Part shown: one piece after another, positions 16,275-24,425 of the stretch
Position numbering within the stretch: the first letter of the stretch is position 1
Layout: each line of letters starts with the position of its first letter
Source of the DNA: an uncultured Muribaculum sp.
GTDB lineage: Bacteria > Bacteroidota > Bacteroidia > Bacteroidales > Muribaculaceae
Length of the DNA stretch: 32,716 nt
Assembly (NCBI GenBank): GCA_910589555.1
Contig: CAJUTE010000029.1
Location: 1-32,716, forward strand
Direction of reading: 5' to 3'
Notes under the pieces: generated by a model
Seen by the model: only the letters and a program-made list of their open reading frames with translations
Databases searched by the model: none
What the model was told of the DNA's origin: nothing
Position numbers and translations under genes: made by a program

Positions 16275-17222
16275 ATGGAACAGCCAATCATAGAACCGGT
16301 GTCAACCGATATATTGAAGAGTGAATTGACTCATGACAAGCTCTTGAGGGAAACCAACAAGGGCGGCAACCTGATATATATAGTCGATGCCCACACATCG
16401 CCCAATGTGATGCGTGAGATAGGTCGATTGCGTGAGATCGCGTTCCGTAACGCCGGTGGCGGTACCGGAAAAGAGTGTGACATCGATGAGTTTGACTTGA
16501 TGGATCCGCCATGCCGGCAATTGATAGTGTGGGATCCTGAGGCTGAGATGATTTTGGGTGGATACCGCTTCATAATAGGCGAGGATGTGGCGATATTGCC
16601 CGACGGGTCGCCCCGTATAGCTACCGGTCACATGTTTAAGTTCTCCCACAGGTTCCTGACCGAATTCATGCCTAACACTATTGAGCTTGGACGCTCGTTT
16701 GTGAGGCTGGAGTACCAATCATCGAAAGCCGGCGCCAAAGCTCTCTATGCCCTTGACAATCTTTGGGATGGTTTAGGCGCTCTTACGGTGGTGTATCCGC
16801 AGGTCAAATATCTGTTTGGAAAGATGACAATGTACCCGAGCTACATACGTGAATGCCGCAATATGATTCTATACTTTCTGAACAAGCATTTTCCTGATCC
16901 TGACCATCTTGTGGCTCCGATAGAGCCGCTCCCCACAGGCATTGATGAGGAAGAGATGAAACGCATATTTGTAGGCGATTCATTTAAAGAGGATTATAAG
17001 ATTCTTAACAAGGCGATAAGGGATCATGGTATAAATATTCCGCCCTTGGTAAATGCTTACATGAGTTTGTCGCCGTCAATGAGGATGTTTGGCACGGCTA
17101 TCAACCGTGAATTCGGCGATGTCGAGGAGACCGGTATTTTCTTTGCCATTTCCGATATATTTGAAGAGAAGAAGGATCGTCATATAGGCACTTATCATGC
17201 CATTAATCAAAATTTATGCTAA
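16275..17222 (+). CDS. glsB: GNAT-like N-acyltransferase, probable glycine N-acyltransferase
   Basis: A 315-residue protein of the OlsB/'putative hemolysin' acyltransferase family, which attaches a 3-hydroxy fatty acid from acyl carrier protein to an amino acid. Family blocks are REIGRLREIAFRNAGGGTG, DEFDLMDPPCRQLIVWD, GGYRFIIGED and IELGRSFVRLEY. With glsA it would make N-acylated glycine and then the diacyl glycine lipid in the inner membrane. I start at ATG 16275; a TTG at 16254 overlapping the glsA stop would add seven residues. The end overlaps the next start by seven bases. The amino acid used (glycine, ornithine, serine) cannot be read from the sequence. Confidence 0.83.
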   Translation: MEQPIIEPVSTDILKSELTHDKLLRETNKGGNLIYIVDAHTSPNVMREIGRLREIAFRNAGGGTGKECDIDEFDLMDPPCRQLIVWDPEAEMILGGYRFIIGEDVAILPDGSPRIATGHMFKFSHRFLTEFMPNTIELGRSFVRLEYQSSKAGAKALYALDNLWDGLGALTVVYPQVKYLFGKMTMYPSYIRECRNMILYFLNKHFPDPDHLVAPIEPLPTGIDEEEMKRIFVGDSFKEDYKILNKAIRDHGINIPPLVNAYMSLSPSMRMFGTAINREFGDVEETGIFFAISDIFEEKKDRHIGTYHAINQNLC

Positions 17223-18736
17223 GGGCGCTTTTTATAAGTGCCATTATCTTTGTGGCAAGTGTGCCCCGGCTTTGGGCTGAACTTCCCGTGGCGGTCACCG
17301 GTTCGCTGTCGATTAATGCGGGTTCCGGTGAGTTTGCTCCTTTCTATTTGATGTCCAATAATTTCGGAGTATTCACCCAGCCATATTCTGTTCTTGCGCG
17401 CGCATCGGCGATAAAGCCGGTTGATTTTGGCAGCCGGTTCAGTTTCGGCTTCGGAGCGGATGTGATAGGCGGATATTTCTCATCGAGAAAATATGAGCGC
17501 TATTCAGTCGACAAAGGGGAGGCGGTGATGATTGCCCGTCGTCCGTCGGCAGTGAGAATACAACAGCTTTACGGCGAAGTGAAATATCGCTCGCTGTTCC
17601 TTACGGCAGGAGTCAAGGAAGTGGGCTCGGCAATGCTCAATGACCGTCTTTCAAGCGGCGACCTCACGTGGAGCGCCAATAGCCGCCCTATGCCGGGGGT
17701 AAGAGCCGGATTTCACGGATTTGAGGACATACCCTTTACAAATGGCTGGGTTCAGGTCAACGGCGAGCTCTTTTATGGCAGACCAGCCGACAATCATTGG
17801 CTTGAAGACCGCTATAACTATGAGAATTATTATGTGACCACCGGAAGGTGGATTAATTATAAGCGTATATATTTCCGCACCAATCCGCAACAGCCGTTTC
17901 ATGTGACTGTAGGTATGCAGGCGGCAGCGCAATTCGGCGGCACGCAGCGTAATTATAATGATGGCGTCCCGGTCGACGAATCAAAGGCATCTTTGGATTT
18001 TATGGATTTCGTGGATATGCTCATTCCGCGGCAAGGCGACGATTTCTGGACCGGCAACCACCTTGGCAGTTGGGACCTGAAGGCTACGGTGAGGCTCAAA
18101 GATGGCTCAACGCTGATGGCATATTTGCAGTCGCCGTGGGAGGATGGCTCAGGTATCGGGAAAATGAACGGTTTCGACGGGCTGTGGGGCGTGGAATACC
18201 GCCGTCCCGGACGCGGCATAGTTACAGGAGCCGTGGTGGAGTATCTTGATTTCACTAATCAGTCAGGTCCGCTTCACTGGGATCCGGATGATTTCCCCGG
18301 CACCACTATAACCGACTGGGCTACCGGTGCCGACGATTACTATAATCATTACTTTTATAACGGCTATGCCTGCTACGGACTCTCGCAAGGGTCGCCTTTT
18401 ATGACATCGCCCATCTACAACCGTGACGGATATATGCGATTTGTTGACAACAAAGTGCGTGGATTTCATGTGGCGGTCGAGGGGTGTGTGGCTCGCGATG
18501 TCGATTATCGCGCCATGCTCTCTTATCGACAGGCATGGGGTTCGGGCTATATCCCGCGCGTCGCGAAGGTTCATGACTTCTCGGCTATGGTCGAAGCGTC
18601 GTGGCTTGTGCCCACCGTGAAGGGGCTTTCACTGAAAGGATCGGCGGCGGTTGACCGTGGAGATATATTCGGTAATAATTTCGGAGTTTCGCTGACTCTG
18701 TCTTATAATGGAGAGTTTACATTATGGAAACGATAA
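17216..18736 (+). CDS. Capsule assembly Wzi family outer membrane barrel
   Basis: A 506-residue predicted outer membrane beta-barrel. After a signal peptide (cleavage near WA-E, about residue 21) comes a run of alternating strands rich in aromatic residues, with family-like blocks ELPVAVTGSLSINAGSGEFAPFYLMSNN, QLYGEVKYRSLFLTAGVKE, DLTWSANSRPMPGVRAGF and a C-terminal barrel strand ending near aromatic residues. Wzi in E. coli is a surface lectin that anchors capsule; many Bacteroidetes have Wzi-like proteins of unknown cargo. The start overlaps glsB by seven bases, and the stop overlaps the following lipoprotein gene by 13, so it is co-translated with lipid synthesis genes, not with polysaccharide genes. 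Confidence 0.85.
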   Translation: MLRALFISAIIFVASVPRLWAELPVAVTGSLSINAGSGEFAPFYLMSNNFGVFTQPYSVLARASAIKPVDFGSRFSFGFGADVIGGYFSSRKYERYSVDKGEAVMIARRPSAVRIQQLYGEVKYRSLFLTAGVKEVGSAMLNDRLSSGDLTWSANSRPMPGVRAGFHGFEDIPFTNGWVQVNGELFYGRPADNHWLEDRYNYENYYVTTGRWINYKRIYFRTNPQQPFHVTVGMQAAAQFGGTQRNYNDGVPVDESKASLDFMDFVDMLIPRQGDDFWTGNHLGSWDLKATVRLKDGSTLMAYLQSPWEDGSGIGKMNGFDGLWGVEYRRPGRGIVTGAVVEYLDFTNQSGPLHWDPDDFPGTTITDWATGADDYYNHYFYNGYACYGLSQGSPFMTSPIYNRDGYMRFVDNKVRGFHVAVEGCVARDVDYRAMLSYRQAWGSGYIPRVAKVHDFSAMVEASWLVPTVKGLSLKGSAAVDRGDIFGNNFGVSLTLSYNGEFTLWKR

Positions 18737-19179
18737 AGCCTATCATATTGCTGCTTGTGGCAGGAATATCAGCCGTGTTCATAGGCTGCACGCATAACGA
18801 TGGTGATATAGGGGATTATTTCGGCACCTGGAAACTTGAAGAGATCTCGGTCGACGGGATTGAGGATGCCGGATATGGAAAGGATATTTTCTGGCAGTTT
18901 CAGTCGACGGTGTTCTGTATGCGGAAAGTATATGAAAACCATAGCCAGGAAAACCGCTGGGGCACATGGTATCAGGATTCCGGCTCTCTTTACGTGGATT
19001 TCAGCCACAGGGAGGATGGAGAGGATGAAACAGGCAAGTATTCGCCCTTTCCGGTGACACGTCTGGCTGCCGGCTTGAACCGTCTTGAAATAATGCACCT
19101 CTCGAAGAGATCGATGAGGCTGGAGTTTGTGGATGCTGATGGCGCTGTTTACCGATATGAGCTTAAAAAATGGAAATGA
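18724..19179 (+). CDS. Small lipoprotein with lipocalin-like fold
   Basis: A 151-residue predicted lipoprotein: hydrophobic N-terminus, lipobox FIGC (Cys22), then THNDGDIGDYFGTWKLEEISVDG. The opening GTWKL and a pattern of short beta strands with a final RYELKKW strand resemble lipocalin-like domain proteins common in Bacteroidetes. No function is known. It overlaps the Wzi-like gene by 13 bases and is the last gene of the glsA operon. A possible role as partner of the barrel is inference from position only. Confidence 0.72.
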   Translation: METIKPIILLLVAGISAVFIGCTHNDGDIGDYFGTWKLEEISVDGIEDAGYGKDIFWQFQSTVFCMRKVYENHSQENRWGTWYQDSGSLYVDFSHREDGEDETGKYSPFPVTRLAAGLNRLEIMHLSKRSMRLEFVDADGAVYRYELKKWK

Positions 19180-19200
19180 GCGGAGGCTCACTTCATTTTT
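19165..19200 (+). terminator. Terminator of the glsA-glsB-wzi-lipoprotein operon
   Basis: TGAGC/GCTCA (19177-19181/19186-19190) with loop GGAG is extended on both sides by an A-rich and a T-rich arm (from about 19165 to 19200, one bulge and one mismatch), ending in five T. The stem includes the stop codon of the lipoprotein gene. The A-rich arm could make it work in both directions. Confidence 0.6.
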
Positions 19201-19214
19201 GGTCTCTTTTTAAC

Positions 19215-19245
19215 TTGGATTGCTATAGATAATTGTTTATTTTTG
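19215..19245 (+). promoter_or_regulatory. Promoter of rpoN
   Basis: TTG (19215-19217) and TATTTTTG (19238-19245) are 20 bases apart; the rpoN ATG follows 19 bases after the -7 box. Confidence 0.75.
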
Positions 19246-19264
19246 TAGTAAATATACTTGTTAG

Positions 19265-20680
19265 ATGGAGGATTCGTTAAAGCTATCGATTGAGCAGAAA
19301 TTGCAGCAACGTCTTTCTCCGCTTCAGGTCAAGTTTGGGAAGATGCTTGAAATGAACGGACCGGAAGTGGAGGATGAGGTGCAACGGGCTCTTGACGACA
19401 ATCCGGCTCTTGAAGCTGTGGATTCTGCAATGGAATCGCAGGATGAGCCATTTACTGAAACCGCGGCTGAAATCCAAGATGCCGATTACCGCGATGAGGA
19501 GGAGATCCCGTTCTATCAGCCCGGGAGCAACCGTGGCGAAAGCCGCGATAATCCTATCGAGGTGATGACCGCCGACACTTCAGCCACGCTGTATGACGTG
19601 CTCTCGGAGCAGCTTGCAGGATATGACCTTTCTGACCGCCGGAAGCTTATCGCGCGTTACATCATAGGAAATCTTGACGACAACGGCTACATGACCCGCA
19701 GCGTTGCGTCGATGGGGTATGACATCGAGGAGCACACCGGAGAATATGTAAGCGCCGACGAAGTGAGGAGTGTGCTTGACATCGTGCGTTCGTTTGAACC
19801 TGCCGGCATCGCGGCGGTGGATCTGCGCGACTGCCTTTTGCTGCAACTTCATCGAAAGAAGAAAACAGTGGCGGTACTGACTGCCACCGAGATCATAACT
19901 CACTATTTTGATTATTTTTCACGTAAGCATTATGACCGTCTTGCGGCGGCTCTCGGCATAAGTGACGTTGAACTGAAAGATGCGATAGCGTTGATCACGT
20001 CGTTGAACCCCAAGCCCGCGGCAGCGCTTGCCGGCGATGTGGCTGACGACCGCACCCGCCACATTGTGCCTGATTTCACCGTGGAAGTGGAGGAGGGTGT
20101 CATAACTCTCACCCTGGTCAATAACATCCCGGAATTGCAGATAGAGCGCAGTTTCAGTGAAACCGAAGCCAGGGTGGATAAGGATAACGCGGCTGCGCTT
20201 TTCATAAAGCAGAAGCGTGATGAGGCGACTGAATTCATCAAGGTGATCAGAATGCGTCAGGAGACTCTCTATAATGTGATGAGAGCCATAGTGGGAATTC
20301 AGAAGGAATTCTTCATGAACGGTGACGATGAAACCATGATTCATCCAATGATATTGAAGGATATAGCCAAAATCACGGGATATGACCTGTCGGTGATTTC
20401 TCGCGCCACCGCCGGTAAATATGTGGCTACGTCCTACGGCATATATCCGCTCAAGCACTTTTTCAACGAGCGCCCCAAGGATGACGATGATGCGTCGACT
20501 CATGAGATAGTCGGGGTGCTGAAAGAGATTATAGCCTCTGAGGACAAGCGTAAGCCGTTGAGCGATGAGGCTCTCACCTCGCAGATAGCGAGCCGCGGTT
20601 ATGACATAGCCCGCCGCACTGTGGCTAAATACAGAGAGAAACTCGGTATTCCGGTTGCGAGGTTGAGAAAAGAGATATAA
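19265..20680 (+). CDS. rpoN: RNA polymerase sigma-54 factor
   Basis: Sigma-54 makes promoters depend on AAA+ enhancer-binding activators. The 471-residue protein has region I (LSIEQKLQQRLSPLQVKFGKMLEMNGPEVEDEVQ, 7-40) with the usual Q- and L-rich start, an acidic region II (about 55-95), the core-binding domain (about 110-290), the HTH region (about 340-400; ILKDIAKITGYDLSVISRATAGKYVATSYGIYPLKHFF) and the C-terminal RpoN box ARRTVAKYRE (449-458). No activator gene is adjacent. The downstream PAP2-like gene starts 30 bases later. Confidence 0.96.
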   Translation: MEDSLKLSIEQKLQQRLSPLQVKFGKMLEMNGPEVEDEVQRALDDNPALEAVDSAMESQDEPFTETAAEIQDADYRDEEEIPFYQPGSNRGESRDNPIEVMTADTSATLYDVLSEQLAGYDLSDRRKLIARYIIGNLDDNGYMTRSVASMGYDIEEHTGEYVSADEVRSVLDIVRSFEPAGIAAVDLRDCLLLQLHRKKKTVAVLTATEIITHYFDYFSRKHYDRLAAALGISDVELKDAIALITSLNPKPAAALAGDVADDRTRHIVPDFTVEVEEGVITLTLVNNIPELQIERSFSETEARVDKDNAAALFIKQKRDEATEFIKVIRMRQETLYNVMRAIVGIQKEFFMNGDDETMIHPMILKDIAKITGYDLSVISRATAGKYVATSYGIYPLKHFFNERPKDDDDASTHEIVGVLKEIIASEDKRKPLSDEALTSQIASRGYDIARRTVAKYREKLGIPVARLRKEI

Positions 20681-20710
20681 ACAATTGAAATTCTATGTCG
20701 TTTTAATGAT

Positions 20711-21310
20711 ATGAATAAAGCAGCCCATATATTTTCATGGATTTTGAGTCCTATATTGGTGCCTACCTACGGGGTTATCCTGTCGCTGTGGGTCACTGTA
20801 CTTTGCGTGCTCCCTCTCGGGGTGAGATGGAATGTGGTGATTATGACCTCGCTCATCACCGCATTTTTGCCGGCATTGGCAATCTTTTTGCTTTATAAGT
20901 TTAAGGCGATAAGTGATCCCGGCCTAAACAACAGGGGAGAGCGCTACGTGCCTTACGGCATCACCTGTGTGTGCTATATATTGGCGACATGGTATCTGGT
21001 GCGTATCCACGCCCCTCAATGGATGTGGATGTTCATGGTAGGCGCTGCCACAGCCACGCTGGTGTGTGTCACTGTCAATGTGTGGTGGAAAATCAGCGCG
21101 CACATGGCTGCGCTCGGGGGACTTGTAGGGCTTATGTTCCGCATAATGACCGATGGGCTCGGGATAGTGCCCATGTGGGGCGTGACCACCTGTGGCATAC
21201 TGCTGCTCGGCATTTTGGGCACATCGAGGCTGCTGCTCGAGCGTCACACCTTCTGGCAGGTTATCGCCGGAACTGCGGTGGGATTTGCTTCAGTATATTT
21301 GCTTACATAA
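20711..21310 (+). CDS. PAP2-like membrane protein with altered active-site motifs
   Basis: A 199-residue protein with about six membrane helices, arranged as in the PAP2 (phosphatidic acid phosphatase type 2) superfamily. Motif 3 is SRLLLERHTFWQ (172-183): the SR and the histidine H179 are present but the usual aspartate is a glutamine. Motif 2, normally PSGH, reads KISAH (127-131), and the lysine of motif 1 is not obvious (NNRGERYVP, 73-81). Bacteroidetes carry many such proteins of unknown substrate. It lies 30 bases after rpoN and 20 before purE, probably in one transcript. Catalytic activity is uncertain. Confidence 0.75.
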   Translation: MNKAAHIFSWILSPILVPTYGVILSLWVTVLCVLPLGVRWNVVIMTSLITAFLPALAIFLLYKFKAISDPGLNNRGERYVPYGITCVCYILATWYLVRIHAPQWMWMFMVGAATATLVCVTVNVWWKISAHMAALGGLVGLMFRIMTDGLGIVPMWGVTTCGILLLGILGTSRLLLERHTFWQVIAGTAVGFASVYLLT

Positions 21311-21330
21311 TTTTTTTAACACAACAATAA

Positions 21331-21837
21331 ATGAAACCAATCGTCAGCATTATCATGGGCAGCACTTCCGATCTGCCTGTAATGGGCAAGGCTGCCCAGC
21401 TTCTCGATGATTTCGAGATTCCGTTTGAAATAAATGCGTTGTCGGCTCACCGCACTCCTTCGCAGGTGGAGGAATTTGCCAAAGGAGCTTCGGCTCGTGG
21501 ACTGAAGGTGATTATAGCAGCCGCCGGAATGGCAGCCGCGTTGCCGGGTGTGATTGCCGCCAATACCACGCTGCCTGTGATAGGAGTGCCTATCGCATCG
21601 ACACTTCAGGGGGTTGACGCTTTGCTCTCCATCGTTCAGATGCCTCCGGGCATTCCGGTCGCAACAGTGGGCATCAACGGCGGTTTGAATGCGGCTATGC
21701 TTGCTGTGGAGATGCTTGCGTTGAGTGATGAGAAAGTGGCTGAGAAACTTGCCGCTTATAAGGCGTCGCTTGCCGGCAAGATCGTGAAGGCTAATGCCGA
21801 ACTTGCGGAAATAAAATATAAGTTTAAAACTAATTGA
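21331..21837 (+). CDS. purE: N5-carboxyaminoimidazole ribonucleotide mutase
   Basis: PurE class I converts N5-CAIR to CAIR in purine synthesis and forms an octamer in the cytosol. The 168-residue protein has MGSTSDLPVMGKA, the catalytic SAHRTP block, AAAGMAAALPGVIAANT, the PVIGVPI strand and GGLNAAMLAVEMLAL. It is followed by ispG after nine bases. PurK is not in the window. Confidence 0.96.
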   Translation: MKPIVSIIMGSTSDLPVMGKAAQLLDDFEIPFEINALSAHRTPSQVEEFAKGASARGLKVIIAAAGMAAALPGVIAANTTLPVIGVPIASTLQGVDALLSIVQMPPGIPVATVGINGGLNAAMLAVEMLALSDEKVAEKLAAYKASLAGKIVKANAELAEIKYKFKTN

Positions 21838-21846
21838 CGGTTCGTA

Positions 21847-23508
21847 ATGTCAGTATTTGACTATGCTCGCCGGACTTCCAGAGCGGTGAATATCGGAGGT
21901 GTGCCGTTGGGTGGCGATAACCCCATTCGTCTCCAGTCGATGACCAACACGTCGACACTCGACACTGCCGGATCGGTGGAGCAGACCGTTCGCATCGCTT
22001 CAGCCGGCGCTGACTATGTGAGGCTCACCGCCCAGGGTGTGCGTGAAGCGCAGAATATAGGCGTGATAAGGCAGGCGCTGCGTGACCGTGGCGTCACCAC
22101 GCCGCTTGTGGCTGATATACATTTCAATCCGAGAGCGGCGTTTGCTGCTGCCGAAGTCACCGACAAGGTGCGCATAAATCCGGGAAATTTTGTCGATCCG
22201 GGACGCACGTTCAAGAAGCTTGAATACACCGATGAGGAGTATGCCGCCGAGTTGAAGCGCATCGAGGAGGCTTTCACGCCATTTCTCGATTTGTGCAAGG
22301 CTCATGGAACGGCAATACGCATAGGGGTGAATCACGGGTCGTTGAGTGACCGCATAATGAGCCGTTACGGCGACACTCCCGCCGGCATGGTGGAGAGTGC
22401 CATGGAATTCTTGCGCGTAGCCGTGAAACATGGATTTTTCGATATAGTCATATCGATTAAAGCGAGCAATGTCACGGTTATGGTCGAGACAGTGCGCCGT
22501 CTTGTGGCGGCGATGGAATCGGAAAACATGGATTTCCCTCTTCACCTCGGTGTCACGGAAGCCGGCGACGGTGAGGATGGCAGAGTCAAAAGCGCTGTTG
22601 GGATAGGTGCGTTGCTGTCGCAAGGAATAGGCGACACTATAAGGGTGTCGCTCAGCGAGGCGCCGGAAAATGAGATTCCAGTGGCTGAGGCTCTGGTCGA
22701 ATATATATCACGTCGTGCCGGTGCTCCGTCTATCCCCGGAGAGTATTACCCCGGGTTTAACAGCGTGATGCCTGAAGCGAGGATGTCGTTAAAGTCGGGC
22801 AGCATAGGCGGCGGGCAGATGCCTGCGGTCATAGCTCCGGGCGAGATGACGCTTTCCGACTATGTGGAGGCTGACGCCATGACTCCGGTTGATGAGGTCA
22901 AAGAACGGCTGAAAGATAAGCCCGGAAGCGTGATTGTGGTGACCACATCTCATGAAAACCGCTCGGGGGCAATCATGGCTATGATCCATGCGTTGACTGC
23001 CGCAGGGATAAATAATCCCGTTATTCCGTGTATCGACTATGGCGATGCCGGTTTTGACGCTGTGGCGTTGATGGCTGCCGTTGATTTCGGCGCGATATTG
23101 CTCAACGGTTTCCGTGACGGTATCTGGATAAAAGCATCGGCTTTGACCGGAGATGAGCTATTGCGACTGAGCCTTGGCATTCTTCAGGCTGCACGGTTAA
23201 GGATAAGCAAGACTGAGTATATCGCGTGTCCAGGTTGCGGACGCACGCTCTTTGACTTGCAATCCACGCTTAAAGCCGTAAAGGAGGCGACATCCCACCT
23301 GAAAGGGCTTAAAATAGGCGTGATGGGGTGTATTGTCAATGGACCGGGAGAGATGGCTGACGCTGACTACGGCTATGTAGGAGCGGCGGCAGGAAATATC
23401 AGCCTGTATAAAGGCAAGGTGTGTGTGGAGAAGAACATCCCTCAGGCTGAGGCGATACCGCATCTCGTCAAGCTGATAAAAGATTCAGGCGACTGGCAGG
23501 AACCGTAG
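21847..23508 (+). CDS. ispG: 4-hydroxy-3-methylbut-2-en-1-yl diphosphate synthase, three-domain type
   Basis: IspG (GcpE) carries out the penultimate step of the MEP isoprenoid pathway, reducing MEcPP to HMBPP with a [4Fe-4S] cluster. At 553 residues it is much longer than the ~370-residue E. coli enzyme and fits the three-domain form of Bacteroidetes, Chlorobi and plants, with an extra domain between the TIM barrel (about 1-270) and the Fe-S domain. Cluster ligands are visible as C461, C464, C495 and E502, with the same spacing as C270, C273, C305 and E312 of E. coli. It follows purE by nine bases and ends at an intrinsic terminator that overlaps the convergent CPBP gene. Confidence 0.96.
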   Translation: MSVFDYARRTSRAVNIGGVPLGGDNPIRLQSMTNTSTLDTAGSVEQTVRIASAGADYVRLTAQGVREAQNIGVIRQALRDRGVTTPLVADIHFNPRAAFAAAEVTDKVRINPGNFVDPGRTFKKLEYTDEEYAAELKRIEEAFTPFLDLCKAHGTAIRIGVNHGSLSDRIMSRYGDTPAGMVESAMEFLRVAVKHGFFDIVISIKASNVTVMVETVRRLVAAMESENMDFPLHLGVTEAGDGEDGRVKSAVGIGALLSQGIGDTIRVSLSEAPENEIPVAEALVEYISRRAGAPSIPGEYYPGFNSVMPEARMSLKSGSIGGGQMPAVIAPGEMTLSDYVEADAMTPVDEVKERLKDKPGSVIVVTTSHENRSGAIMAMIHALTAAGINNPVIPCIDYGDAGFDAVALMAAVDFGAILLNGFRDGIWIKASALTGDELLRLSLGILQAARLRISKTEYIACPGCGRTLFDLQSTLKAVKEATSHLKGLKIGVMGCIVNGPGEMADADYGYVGAAAGNISLYKGKVCVEKNIPQAEAIPHLVKLIKDSGDWQEP

Positions 23509-23537
23509 AGCGGATTATATTGCCGCTACATATATAT

Positions 23538-23580
23538 AACAGGACCGTACAGGCTATTTTGCCGCGACGGTCCTGTTTTT
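23538..23580 (+). terminator. Terminator of ispG, overlapping the CPBP gene end
   Basis: An 11-bp perfect stem (23538-23548 with 23567-23577) with an 18-base loop ends in five T on the plus strand. The right arm encodes the last residues of the convergent CPBP protein and the loop holds its stop codon. In the minus direction no T-run follows. Confidence 0.8.
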
Positions 23581-24423
23581 CCATATTGCCCATATAACTC
23601 CGACTGAGGCGGCGAGGCTTATAATGCAGATTATGATGCTTCCGGCGGTGTTGCCGTCACCAAGGTGATTGAGGTCGGTGCCGCAGTTGAGGTTGCGGTT
23701 TAGGAGCCAGAAATTGAGTACGACAAGTGAATTGTTGAGCGCATGGGCAAACATTGAGAGGCGCAGTGAGCCGCTCCACACCACAAGGTAGCCGAAATAT
23801 GCGCCCATAAGGAGGCGAGGAAAGAAGCCGAAGAATTGCAGGTGGACGGCGCTGAATATGAATGCCGCCGACCATATTGCAAGGTGCTTGTTGCCGAATT
23901 TCGATTGCAGCAGCCGTTGAAGCGCTCCGCGGAAGAAAAGCTCCTCGGCGATGCCGGTCAATACTCCCACAATAAGTATGGCAGCGATGAGATCCCACAC
24001 AGTGCTTCCTCCCATGATCTGCTGCACCATGGCTTGCGCGGCGTTCTCGCTGTCGCGAAGCACGCTTTCAAGTCCTGACCATGACGCGGGAAGGTGGATT
24101 GACTCGTTCCAGGCGACAAGGCGGTTCATAGCGGGAATCGACACTATGGCGCTGACGGTGGTCAATGCTGTCATTTTGACGGATGGAGTGGTATCGATGC
24201 AAATGTATCTCCAGGGTGTAGTGCTGGCTATGATTACTGTCAGTACAACCGGAAGTATGAATACCGCAAGATCCTGCACGACAATCATCCAGCGCAGAGA
24301 AGCGGTGGATTCCGAACCAATGAAGCCCATGATGAGCGAACCGGCAACAGTGAGCAGCACCCACCAGCACACCAGCAGGAATAATCCTTTGCCCGCACTG
24401 ATTCTAAGGTTGGACTCAAGCAT
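23554..24423 (-). CDS. CPBP family intramembrane metalloprotease
   Basis: A 289-residue inner membrane protein with about eight helices. The CPBP (Rce1/CAAX-like) motifs are in place: EE160-161xxxR165 within IAEELFFRGALQR, H194 in FSAVHLQFF, and H227xxxN231 in FAHALNN. Eukaryotic relatives trim prenylated proteins; bacterial ones have mostly unknown roles, some in bacteriocin immunity or as partners of other membrane proteins. It follows lptB with a two-base gap, so it is probably the third gene of a udk-lptB-CPBP transcript. Confidence 0.92.
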   Translation of the reverse strand: MLESNLRISAGKGLFLLVCWWVLLTVAGSLIMGFIGSESTASLRWMIVVQDLAVFILPVVLTVIIASTTPWRYICIDTTPSVKMTALTTVSAIVSIPAMNRLVAWNESIHLPASWSGLESVLRDSENAAQAMVQQIMGGSTVWDLIAAILIVGVLTGIAEELFFRGALQRLLQSKFGNKHLAIWSAAFIFSAVHLQFFGFFPRLLMGAYFGYLVVWSGSLRLSMFAHALNNSLVVLNFWLLNRNLNCGTDLNHLGDGNTAGSIIICIISLAASVGVIWAIWKNRTVAAK

Positions 24424-24425
24424 GA

